A DNA stretch of 64,000 nucleotides from JAKAGZ01 sp963783855. Lineage in GTDB: Bacteria > Bacteroidota > Ignavibacteria > Ignavibacteriales > Ignavibacteriaceae. Position numbers and translations under genes: made by a program. Below, in pieces: positions 35,533-43,978 of this stretch. Numbering within the stretch: the stretch's first letter is position 1; each line of letters begins with the position of its first letter. The notes below the pieces were generated by a model that worked only from the letters and a program-made list of their open reading frames with translations, made no database searches and had not been told where the DNA came from. Location: the NCBI GenBank assembly GCA_963783855.1, contig CAWAPE010000005.1, positions 558,001 through 622,000 of the forward strand. Direction: 5' to 3'.

Positions 35533-36192
35533 ATGCGTTTTAGCTATAATTATATTTGTTGTACAATACTCGTATTTTTTTTATTAAGCCAAAATCTATT
35601 CCCGCAACAGAGTGAGCTATCTAAAGGCGTAAATTACATTTCGGAATTTATCGCTTCTGATTATTTCAAAGATCTATCAAAAACTAACAGCGATCTTGCT
35701 TTGGTAGATACTGTTTACTTACGTGCTGTTAAATTTGAAAATTATGACTATTCTGAAGCCTTGCTTGCATTAACTTTTGCCTGTGTCCCCTATCGTAAAG
35801 TGCCAGTAAAATTGCCACTGCTAAACATAGTTTGGTACTACCCATTAACCTCCGCAGACCGTGGAACATATTTGAAGAAAAACAAAAATCTGCCTAAAAA
35901 TCTTTATTTCGACTCCCCCGCTAACTCATTTGGAGATAAAGACAAACTCGCTCATTTTTTTGGAAGTGCCTATATTTCCTACTCGTCAAAAGTTTTTGAT
36001 TTCGGAAATCTAATTGGTTATTTTGTAGAGTCTTTCGAGGATGAATTTAAGGTCCAGTCGCGGATTGATACCCGTGATATGATGACAAACACACTGGGAA
36101 ATATTTTTGGCAAAGTTCTAAAAGAGAACGAGAAAATACTCCCATCACAGGTTTTTATTTTACGAACTTTTCAATACCTGATAATCTTATGA
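35533..36192 (+). CDS. Exported protein with DUF2279/YfiM-like motif
   Basis: About 219 residues from the ATG at 35533, chosen over a GTG at 35515 because a signal peptide then begins immediately (hydrophobic run TILVFFLLSQNLFPQ). The C-terminal half carries DKLAHFFGSAYISYSS, GYFVESFEDEF and DTRDMMTNTLGNIFG. This arrangement of His, Glu and Asp on predicted helices is seen in DUF2279/YfiM-like envelope proteins. The function is unknown. It overlaps the downstream response-regulator gene by 4 bases, so they are probably co-translated. Confidence 0.65.
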   Translation: MRFSYNYICCTILVFFLLSQNLFPQQSELSKGVNYISEFIASDYFKDLSKTNSDLALVDTVYLRAVKFENYDYSEALLALTFACVPYRKVPVKLPLLNIVWYYPLTSADRGTYLKKNKNLPKNLYFDSPANSFGDKDKLAHFFGSAYISYSSKVFDFGNLIGYFVESFEDEFKVQSRIDTRDMMTNTLGNIFGKVLKENEKILPSQVFILRTFQYLIIL

Positions 36193-37544
36193 ATTCAGTA
36201 TTAATAATAGACGACGAAAAAGAAATTTGCGAAAGTATAAAGATGATACTGGAATATGAAAACTACGAAGTTGATTATTCCACGAGTGCAAATGAGGGTT
36301 TGTCAAAGATTTTTGATGGAAATTTTTCCGCTCTCCTGCTGGATATTCAAATGCCTGAAATGAGTGGTTTCGAAGTTATAAAAAAAGTTAAGGCAAAAAA
36401 CCAGAATCTCTCAGTTGTCATAATTTCCGCTCACAGCAGCCTTGAAAATGCGATAAAAGCAACAAAACTCGGAGCTTTTGATTTTATCGAAAAACCCATC
36501 GATCGTGAAAAATTATTGATTAGTATAAGGAACGCTGTTGAGCAGACTAATCTAATCCAGGAAAATTCCGAGATAAAAAAATCGCTTATCGGCGACGGTA
36601 AAATTCTCGGTAAAAGTAAAGCAATTCAAAATATACTCGAAGTAATTAATAAAGTGGGGCCGCTCGATGCAAGGGTTTTGATAACAGGTGAAAACGGTAC
36701 GGGTAAAGAATTAGTAGCACGCGCACTTCACAACAAAAGTGAAAGAAAAGACAAACCGTTTATTGAGGTTAACTGCGCGGCTATTCCAAATGAATTAATT
36801 GAATCTGAATTATTCGGGCACGAGAAAGGATCTTTCACGGGCGCTTCCCAGCAAAGAATAGGAAAATTTGAGCTGGCAAATAAAGGAACAATTTTTCTTG
36901 ACGAGATCGGCGACATGAGTCAGCAAGCTCAGGCGAAAGTGTTAAGAGCAATTGAAGACAGTAAGATTGAACGGGTTGGAAGCGGCAAAAAGATTGAAGT
37001 TGATGTCAGGATTCTTGCAGCAACAAACAAAGAGCTGAAAGTTGAAATTGAGGCAGGACATTTCAGGGAAGATCTATTCCATAGAATTAATGTTATTCCC
37101 ATTCATATTCCCCCACTAAAGGACAGGATTGAAGATATCCCGATTCTTGTTCAACATTTTGCCGAAGATATTACTTCAAAGCATAAAAAACTTCCGGTAA
37201 AATTTGAAGAAGAAGCTATAAAACTTCTTCAAAGTCAGCAATGGAGTGGAAATGTTCGTGAATTAAGAAATATAATTGAAAGAATAATTATCATTGTTGA
37301 TAAAAGAACTATAACCAGAAAAGACATTGAGTTTTTATTTTCTGCAGTAAATAATTCCGTAGGTGATATTATTGCCGATAGTAATTCATTTCAGGAATTC
37401 AAAGAAAAAGCAGAGAAGGCATTTATATTAAAACAGCTTAATAATAATGATTGGAATATCAGTAAAACTGCAGAAGTACTGGAAATTCAAAGAAGTCACC
37501 TTTATAATAAAATGAAAAAATATGGAATAGAAAAGGAGGAGTAA
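36189..37544 (+). CDS. NtrC-family sigma-54-dependent response regulator
   Basis: 451 residues. The receiver domain covers 1-120, with acidic pocket DDE near residue 8 and the phospho-acceptor Asp in ALLLDIQMPEMSG near 53. The AAA+ domain covers about 140-375, with Walker A GENGTGKE, the sigma-54 contact loop GSFTGA (serine in place of the usual first alanine), and Walker B TIFLDEIGDM. A Fis-type helix-turn-helix is at the C-terminus (NISKTAEVLEIQRSHLYNKM). It activates RNA polymerase with sigma-54. Its kinase is not adjacent. Near-consensus sigma-54 sites at 45.4 kb make the exopolysaccharide locus a possible target. Confidence 0.94.
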   Translation: MNSVLIIDDEKEICESIKMILEYENYEVDYSTSANEGLSKIFDGNFSALLLDIQMPEMSGFEVIKKVKAKNQNLSVVIISAHSSLENAIKATKLGAFDFIEKPIDREKLLISIRNAVEQTNLIQENSEIKKSLIGDGKILGKSKAIQNILEVINKVGPLDARVLITGENGTGKELVARALHNKSERKDKPFIEVNCAAIPNELIESELFGHEKGSFTGASQQRIGKFELANKGTIFLDEIGDMSQQAQAKVLRAIEDSKIERVGSGKKIEVDVRILAATNKELKVEIEAGHFREDLFHRINVIPIHIPPLKDRIEDIPILVQHFAEDITSKHKKLPVKFEEEAIKLLQSQQWSGNVRELRNIIERIIIIVDKRTITRKDIEFLFSAVNNSVGDIIADSNSFQEFKEKAEKAFILKQLNNNDWNISKTAEVLEIQRSHLYNKMKKYGIEKEE

Positions 37545-37546
37545 TT

Positions 37547-37894
37547 ATGGGGAAAACTATTTTTTCAAAAATTATCAGCAAAGAAATCCCGGCCGATATC
37601 CTTTATGAATCAGAAACGGTAATGGCATTCAGGGATATCAAACCACAAGCTCCTGTACATGTTCTTATAATACCTAAAGAAGAAATTTCTGCGGTTTCCG
37701 AACTTAAACGTTTTGAACACGCAGGCTTGCTTGGAGAAATGTTTGATGCCGCAAATATAATTGCAAAAAAGATGGCCCTCGACAAGGAGGGATTCAGACT
37801 AGTTTTTAATAACGGGCGAAATGGTGGTCAGGAAGTAAACCATCTGCATATGCACCTGCTTGGGGGCAGGCAGATGAAATGGCCTCCGGGTTAA
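37547..37894 (+). CDS. HIT-family protein (HINT-type purine nucleoside phosphoramidase)
   Basis: 115 residues. The start is TIFSKIISKEIPADILYE, with DIKPQAPVHVLIIPK in the middle and the histidine triad in VNHLHMHLLGGRQMKWPPG at the C-terminus. This matches HINT hydrolases that cleave nucleoside phosphoramidates and AMP-lysine. It starts 2 bases after the regulator gene. Its stop abuts that of the convergent hybrid kinase with no gap. Confidence 0.93.
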   Translation: MGKTIFSKIISKEIPADILYESETVMAFRDIKPQAPVHVLIIPKEEISAVSELKRFEHAGLLGEMFDAANIIAKKMALDKEGFRLVFNNGRNGGQEVNHLHMHLLGGRQMKWPPG

Positions 37895-40800
37895 TTATAG
37901 CTGCATGCTGAATATCTTTTCAAGTGTATCAACCATCTTCTCCCTGAAAATGGGCTTCGAAATAAAGTCATTAAATCCTGCAGCTATGAACTTTTCTCTA
38001 TCCCCCGGTAAAACATAAGCCGTTGCTGCAATGATCGGAACATTTTCATAACCAGGCATTTTTTGTATAATTTTTAATGCATCAAGTCCGTTATACTCGC
38101 CCTGAAGATTTATATCCATCACGATGAAATCGAATTTTTCATTATCAAGCAGAGGAAGAGCTTCTTCAAATCCTACAGCAAATTTAATTTCTTTAAGCTC
38201 TTTCATCTGAACTTTAAAAAGAATCTGGGAATCCACCTGATCTTCTATATACAAACAGCGGTAATTTGAAAGTTCAAATTTAACCATACCAGGGTCCGAT
38301 ATTTCAACAGATTGTTCTTCAGGAACTGTTACTTCTTCTTCTATTTCATCATTATTTGTAAATTCTTCTTCAATTTCCTTACTAATCGGATTTTCTTCTT
38401 TTAATTCTTCTTTCGGTTCCGCTATTATTTCTTCTTCTGGTAGCTGTTTAGGCTCATCAGTTTCTTTAACAACTTCAGTTTTAGAAAATTCTATCGGGAA
38501 AATAAAATTAAAATCCGATTTATCTTTTTCTTCTTCAATTGATTTGTACTCACCTCTTAATAGTCTTAACAAGGAATTAGCTAACCTTAGAGTAAGCTTC
38601 GATGTACCAAAATCTTTAGTAGTCTCGTTTTCAATTTCAGAAAACACAGCTTTGTAAATTCTCAGCATGTAATCGGACATATAGGAATAATTATCTCTTA
38701 TAGAAATAATAAAGTTTCCTTTCTCATCCGGATATGCTGAAAGATAAATCTTCTTGTCTTTACTTGCATTTTCTGCAATTTTTGTAAGCAATACTATAAG
38801 ATGCTGAAACTTCGTTTTATCAGTTTTAAATATTAATGATGAAGAAATTTTACCGTAACCAAATTCTACATTCTTGCTTCCTGTAATTTCAGTAATATTA
38901 TTTTGCAGGTAGTCAATTATTTCTGTAATTGCAACTTCAGAAATGTCCAGTTCTACATTGTTTTTTTCAATATTCGTGTATTCAATTACAGAATTCATAG
39001 AGTTCAGTAATCTTTCTCTATTCTGGCTGATTATTTCAACAGATTCTTTTTGCTCAGAAGTCGGATTCTTAATTCCATCAGTCAGATCCTGCACAAATCC
39101 AAGTATAACATTTATAGGAGTTAATATTTCATGAAATAAGCTAGATAGGAAAGCAGGTTCATTTCTACTTTCAGTAATTTCTTTACCCTCTATTGTTTTA
39201 TAAACAGGTTTTTCTACTATAACTTCTTTAATCACTTCTTTTACTTCAACGGGAGCTTCGAATTCGGCTTGTATAACAAGCGTAAACGATTCGACCTCTC
39301 TTTCAAAATTGAAAACTGGTGTAGCAGAAACATTTGTGCTGATTATACTTCCATCGCCTTTTTTAATTTTTAATTTAATTGTCTTTTCTTCAATCTTATC
39401 TGCTTTAAATATGGAATTATTTATTACTGCCCTGTCATCATTGTCAACATAGGAGATAAAAGAGCTCTTAACAAACTCATCAGTAGAATAGCCTAGGTAA
39501 TCTGCTGCTGCATTGCTTGCAAAAGTTATAAAACCCGTTGAATCAGTAATAAACACAGGATCATGGGTATTATCAAGGACAGATTTATAGGACAGGAATT
39601 TTTTTTCAATTTCAAGTTTTTCGGTTACATTCCTGATTATATTATAATGAGCTTCTTTTTCCAGGAAGATAAAACTAATTCTGCTCAATTCAACAAATAC
39701 TGAGGTACCATCCTTCTTTTTATGACGATAGGGCCCTGTAAATTCACCTGAGTTTACTCCCTGATGCGAAGCGTCAAGCAAAGTTTGAATATCTTCAGGA
39801 GTATACAGATCTGTGAGATCCATTTGCAAAAATTCATCTTTCTTGTAGCCATATAAATCCAGAGCAGCGTTGTTTGCTTCAAGAAATCTTAAGTTTTCAG
39901 TATCATAAATAAAGATAGGCTCAGGATTATTTCCGATCAGAATATCAAACATTTTTCCTCTTTTGCTAATTAATTTTTCAAGGTCAGAAATTTCTTCAAC
40001 CTTTTCAAGATAGAGCGAAATCCCTTCCTGTTCATACTTACTATTTAGAATTTTTTTAATTTGTACAGAATTTTCTCCAATATATTTTTTTTTGAGCTTA
40101 CTTCCGATATTTACTGTAAATAATTCTTCGTCTCTGTTAGATTCACGAAATTCACCCAATAAGCCTACAATTTCGTCAGGCAGGATATTTCTGTAATTTA
40201 ATTTCCTTAAATCTTGTATTTCTACTTCAAATAATTTACTAAATTCTTCTGTAGTTTGCTTAATTATGCCATCATTATCAATAATGCAAACTGCTTTCGG
40301 CAAATATTGTAACAAGTTTTCAGGGGTATTTAGAAATTCCGTAATTCCCATTTCGTTTCTTTTAGATTTCCCCTCCTGGGTAATTCCAATTATAGCTATT
40401 ACTTTATTATCCACATCTCTTAATGGAATTTGTATAGTCTGATGATTTTCATCAGCCTTAAATCCTTTTACAGGGACCCCCTCAGTAACTACAAGTTTCA
40501 GAGATTTTTTTATATAAGAAATTACAGAAGTATAGAAATCAACAAGATGTAAAGGTAAAAAAGAGCTGACAGGTTCACCGTCAAGTTGTGAAATCTCAAT
40601 TCCTATACTCTTTGCTAATTTATCGTTAACAAGTTGATAATTTCCTTCGGCATCTTCTATCCAGAATATCTCTGGAATTTCATTAATAATTCTCTGAAGT
40701 TTTTCTTTTCCGATATAAGTAAATGGATAAAGTGACCTGATTTCTTCAATTATTGCAAATACAGCAGGGTTTGTAATAACATCTTTTAATTTTTCATTGC

Positions 40801-41191
40801 TTGCAAGAAAAGATGTCTTCCCCGTATCCGGAATTATTTTTTCATCTTGCCTGATTCTACAAAAGATAAATGTATCTTCTTTTTCTACATAAGAATTTAG
40901 AACAAGTTTAACAAGTAATTTTTTATTGCCAGGTAATCTAAGACTTGAATCAATCGATAAGGGGGTTTCAATTGGAAGTTTTTTCTCTAAAATATTTTTA
41001 AGTTCTTGAGATGAGGTTTCATTGAGGAATGAAAAAAAGTTTGGTTCTTCTTTTTCAAATTTTAATAATTTAGAAACCCCATTATTATAAGACAGAATAT
41101 TGCCAATTGCATCAAAGACTATGAATGGTTCTCTTATGTGCTGATAAAGAGCTGCAAAAAGGTTACTATTTGATTTTTTTTCTGCCTCCAA
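37895..41191 (-). CDS. Multi-PAS hybrid sensor kinase-like protein with degenerate ATPase domain
   Basis: 1098 residues, no signal peptide or membrane helix, so probably cytoplasmic. About five PAS-like domains fill residues 1-650 (examples: FDAIGNILSYNNG, IEDAEGNYQLVNDKLA, YDTENLRFLEANNAALDLYG, ITDSTGFITFASNAAADYLG). A HisKA-like region near 690 keeps a histidine in SLFHEILTPIN. In the following HATPase region the N box reads KIAENASK without the usual Asn, the DxGxG box is replaced by RDNYSYMSD, and the GxGxG lid by GTSKLT. A Glu-rich linker (about 905-965) leads to a C-terminal receiver with Asp in FIVMDINLQG. ATP-dependent autophosphorylation looks doubtful. Confidence 0.85.
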   Translation of the reverse strand: MEAEKKSNSNLFAALYQHIREPFIVFDAIGNILSYNNGVSKLLKFEKEEPNFFSFLNETSSQELKNILEKKLPIETPLSIDSSLRLPGNKKLLVKLVLNSYVEKEDTFIFCRIRQDEKIIPDTGKTSFLASNEKLKDVITNPAVFAIIEEIRSLYPFTYIGKEKLQRIINEIPEIFWIEDAEGNYQLVNDKLAKSIGIEISQLDGEPVSSFLPLHLVDFYTSVISYIKKSLKLVVTEGVPVKGFKADENHQTIQIPLRDVDNKVIAIIGITQEGKSKRNEMGITEFLNTPENLLQYLPKAVCIIDNDGIIKQTTEEFSKLFEVEIQDLRKLNYRNILPDEIVGLLGEFRESNRDEELFTVNIGSKLKKKYIGENSVQIKKILNSKYEQEGISLYLEKVEEISDLEKLISKRGKMFDILIGNNPEPIFIYDTENLRFLEANNAALDLYGYKKDEFLQMDLTDLYTPEDIQTLLDASHQGVNSGEFTGPYRHKKKDGTSVFVELSRISFIFLEKEAHYNIIRNVTEKLEIEKKFLSYKSVLDNTHDPVFITDSTGFITFASNAAADYLGYSTDEFVKSSFISYVDNDDRAVINNSIFKADKIEEKTIKLKIKKGDGSIISTNVSATPVFNFEREVESFTLVIQAEFEAPVEVKEVIKEVIVEKPVYKTIEGKEITESRNEPAFLSSLFHEILTPINVILGFVQDLTDGIKNPTSEQKESVEIISQNRERLLNSMNSVIEYTNIEKNNVELDISEVAITEIIDYLQNNITEITGSKNVEFGYGKISSSLIFKTDKTKFQHLIVLLTKIAENASKDKKIYLSAYPDEKGNFIISIRDNYSYMSDYMLRIYKAVFSEIENETTKDFGTSKLTLRLANSLLRLLRGEYKSIEEEKDKSDFNFIFPIEFSKTEVVKETDEPKQLPEEEIIAEPKEELKEENPISKEIEEEFTNNDEIEEEVTVPEEQSVEISDPGMVKFELSNYRCLYIEDQVDSQILFKVQMKELKEIKFAVGFEEALPLLDNEKFDFIVMDINLQGEYNGLDALKIIQKMPGYENVPIIAATAYVLPGDREKFIAAGFNDFISKPIFREKMVDTLEKIFSMQL

Positions 41192-41556
41192 TTTATACTC
41201 ACCAACATTTTATAATTATCTAATTTTTCTTTGAAATGGAAGTACTAAATATTCGCATCTATAGCAGGAAAATTTTCCCGAAAATGAAGTTATAACTCCA
41301 AAGATATATTCAGTCCAACCGACAACTAAATCGTCATTATATCTATCAATATTTCAATACAATTTTTCAATTTTTAGAATTTAAAGAAGGTATATCCTCC
41401 TTTATCCTAATTTAATTTTAGTTATTGTAATTTTCATTCAATAAAGCTTAGATTCATAGTCAATTAAATATTACTATTTAATATTTCTAATTTGGGAATT
41501 ATAAAAGTTGTCGAAATTTACAAACTTTTGTGTTCTTTGTTAGCCCAGCCTCACTA
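41192..41556. other. 365-base AT-rich intergenic region upstream of the hybrid kinase
   Basis: No gene seen. A perfect 12-base palindrome, GGAAAATTTTCC, at 41267-41278 lies about 75 bases upstream of the kinase start and is a candidate operator. The rest is poly-A/T-rich sequence that should include the kinase promoter and the 3' end of the upstream exopolysaccharide transcript. No hairpin with a T-run was found. Confidence 0.3.
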
Positions 41557-43473
41557 TTATGAATTAGGTTTAACACAGTCCAGATAATATGTCCTTGATT
41601 CCCCATTTTGCAAATTGTTTATATAAATATATACAACATTATTTTTATTATCATAATCATATTGGGCTTTTTTCGTTCCAATTATTTCTGTACTAAGAGT
41701 TACTTTATCGGCTGTTCTATTTAGATTGAGCTGAATAACAAGATTATTTATAGTCCCTTTTCCCGGATTTGATAATGTTAATACAATACGATTTGGCCCT
41801 CGTTTTCCAGTCCAAATTTCAACATGTTCTTTTTTTGCATACCAGGATTGTATTTCTTTGCCTGTTGCAATCCAGAATTTCTTCTTTTTCAAATCCTTAA
41901 TAACATTATTTACCACTCCAATATTCTGAGGAGCACATTGATATTCAGTATGCATTTTGAATAAATATAAGCCCCCTTCAAAAAGCACTCTGTCAAGATC
42001 TTCCTGATATGTATATGTTTGGAAATCTGACTGTTTAAGTCCAAAATCACGAATTATTTCATAATCATCTCTAGCCGTTTTAGTAATTCTAGTTATCGCG
42101 TCATTCCCCAAAATAATATTATTTGGAACGGATCTGTCAGTTAAAGAATCAGTTATAACATATCTATAACCATCTTTAATAAGGGCTTTTAGTGTCTGCC
42201 TATCGAACAATCCATATAAGGGATATGCGCCGTAAACCGAATCTCCTGTTATTTGCTCAAGCGTGGCTTTTGCATTCGCCAATTTATGCATTTGTTTATT
42301 ATAATCATTTAAAGAGTTTACAGTATCATTTATTGAATTCATATATCCAATGTCTACCAATGAACCAACTTCACCATATTTTGTTAAGGACTTAGTCAAA
42401 CTTTTGTCTGATTCAGCTTGCTCAGGGGAAATAAAAAAAGTAGCTTTTACTTTTTCACTTTTAAGTATATTTAATAAATTTTTAATGTTTTCCGGAGAAT
42501 TTGTAATTGCAGGAGCAATCATTGCTGCAGCATTATAACCTACTGGCCAATCTTTGGCAAATGCTATTGGCTTATATGTAAGCCATTTAATTGAATTGTT
42601 AAAAAGCCTATCAAAATAGATGTAATCATCCTGAACACCAATTACAGAATTAATTTCAAAACCCATCCAGACAAATCGTCCTTGTCCGTAATTTCCGTAA
42701 ACAATTCCAGCACTCTTTTTAATATTATCCCTTACCAAACCATCTTCGAGGCGATAATTATACCAAAAACTTGCCTGTGTTGTTCTTGGATCCATAACTT
42801 CTACAGATATTGGTCTATCCCAGGTGGCAACTTTTAATGGATAACCAGTGGGGATACCGGCAGTTATTGAAAGCCCACCCCTTAATGTATGAATTTTTGT
42901 AAAAGTATCATTTTTAATTTCTTTAGAAAATTTTAACCCAAAAACCTCAGAGATAAAGTCCCAGCCTCTCCAGTTACCATTATCGGAAAAAGAGGCAATA
43001 CCGCTAGTTGCAAAAATACTTCCGCCTTTGTCAACATATTTCTTAATCTCCATAATCTCTTTATCACTAAGTGATTTTGAACCGGCCAATATTAAGAGGT
43101 CATATTTATATTGATGACCCAATTCAATGGTACTATCAGATACGATATCGTACTTTAAATTCGCATCATCAAGAAATTTCTTCCAGGTTGCAATATTATC
43201 GTTTAACCAGGTGCTTCCCTCAGGAAGCATATTTTCTGTATACTTGGAATATAGGATACCAATTTTGACTTTACTCCCCGAAATTGCTTCTTTTACTGCA
43301 CCAGCATCAGGTACTAATTCGCTAATACTAAATCCTCCGTAGACACCACGAAGTACAAAGAAATAAGTTAGAATTCCACCAACTATAATAATCAATCCGC
43401 TAAAAACAATAAGAAACTGGTTGATACCTATTTTTCTTTGTTTTTTCCGTGTTGCTTTCGAATTTACCGCCAC
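41557..43473 (-). CDS. Membrane-anchored amidotransferase-like / degenerate NodB-deacetylase-like protein
   Basis: 638 residues. A single N-terminal helix (about 18-42, LIVFSGLIIIVGGILTYFFV) anchors an extracytoplasmic protein. Residues about 60-300 look like a class I glutamine-amidotransferase-like Rossmann domain (VKIGILYSKYTENM, YDLLILAGSKSLSD, YVDKGGSIFATSG, GQGRFVWMGFE). Residues about 310-520 follow a NodB deacetylase pattern (LKSEKVKATFFISPEQAE, LEQITGD, DGYRYVITDS, YLFKMHT). However, the TFDD metal motif is replaced by MIAPAIT and HxxxH by IGYMNSI, so metal-dependent deacetylation is unlikely. A C-terminal beta-sandwich follows. PgaB and PelA proteins of polysaccharide systems are the nearest functional analogues. 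Confidence 0.72.
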   Translation of the reverse strand: MAVNSKATRKKQRKIGINQFLIVFSGLIIIVGGILTYFFVLRGVYGGFSISELVPDAGAVKEAISGSKVKIGILYSKYTENMLPEGSTWLNDNIATWKKFLDDANLKYDIVSDSTIELGHQYKYDLLILAGSKSLSDKEIMEIKKYVDKGGSIFATSGIASFSDNGNWRGWDFISEVFGLKFSKEIKNDTFTKIHTLRGGLSITAGIPTGYPLKVATWDRPISVEVMDPRTTQASFWYNYRLEDGLVRDNIKKSAGIVYGNYGQGRFVWMGFEINSVIGVQDDYIYFDRLFNNSIKWLTYKPIAFAKDWPVGYNAAAMIAPAITNSPENIKNLLNILKSEKVKATFFISPEQAESDKSLTKSLTKYGEVGSLVDIGYMNSINDTVNSLNDYNKQMHKLANAKATLEQITGDSVYGAYPLYGLFDRQTLKALIKDGYRYVITDSLTDRSVPNNIILGNDAITRITKTARDDYEIIRDFGLKQSDFQTYTYQEDLDRVLFEGGLYLFKMHTEYQCAPQNIGVVNNVIKDLKKKKFWIATGKEIQSWYAKKEHVEIWTGKRGPNRIVLTLSNPGKGTINNLVIQLNLNRTADKVTLSTEIIGTKKAQYDYDNKNNVVYIYINNLQNGESRTYYLDCVKPNS

Positions 43474-43946
43474 TTTAATTCACCACTGCTTTTATCGTCT
43501 TGTGTAGCTACATATCCTTCATTCGTATATTTTAAAAATCTTGTGTCAGCATATTTTCTTCCCTGTTCCGAAATATTAGTATATCCTTGACCTGTATACC
43601 TTTGTCGTGATGCGTATTCAGTTCCTCTTACGGGCGTTTTAACTTTGTATTGCTGTGGCTGGGGATTATATAGGGAAGACATTGGCTGCCTTTGCTGAAC
43701 AAATATTGGCTGACGCTCTACAAAGGTTGTGCGTCCAGGAGTCCTAACTGTAGAATTTTTTCCCTTCTGCTGTGGTGCTGTTGAAGGTGTAATTAATTCT
43801 CCATAGACTTCTTTCTGCTGGGGGTATGAAACCTGCTGTCCCTTAGCCTCTCTTACCTTATAGAGAATATATGCGCCAATTGCCAATATAAATGTGCATA
43901 TTGTAGCAACCAAAATGATAGTTGATAAAATCGGAATTAGTTCCAT
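43464..43946 (-). CDS. Small bitopic membrane protein with Gln-rich tail in the exopolysaccharide operon
   Basis: 160 residues. One hydrophobic helix at about residues 6-30 (LSTIILVATICTFILAIGAYILY) is followed by a basic, Gln/Pro/Tyr-rich, probably disordered tail (QQRQPMSSLYNPQPQQYKVK, RQRYTGQGYTNI). It is not a recognised family. It lies 32 bases after the GT2 synthase and overlaps the deacetylase-like gene by 10 bases. By position it could be a synthase accessory subunit comparable to PgaD, though PgaD has two helices. Confidence 0.65.
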   Translation of the reverse strand: MELIPILSTIILVATICTFILAIGAYILYKVREAKGQQVSYPQQKEVYGELITPSTAPQQKGKNSTVRTPGRTTFVERQPIFVQQRQPMSSLYNPQPQQYKVKTPVRGTEYASRQRYTGQGYTNISEQGRKYADTRFLKYTNEGYVATQDDKSSGELKWR

Positions 43947-43978
43947 TGTGCCCTCTTAGTTTTACTTTCCAAATAATT

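Noticed and set aside
37892..37897. Stop codons of the HIT and hybrid kinase genes abutting with no gap, as a possible overlapping regulatory element
   Set aside because: Convergent genes that touch are common in compact genomes. No hairpin or other signal is visible there.
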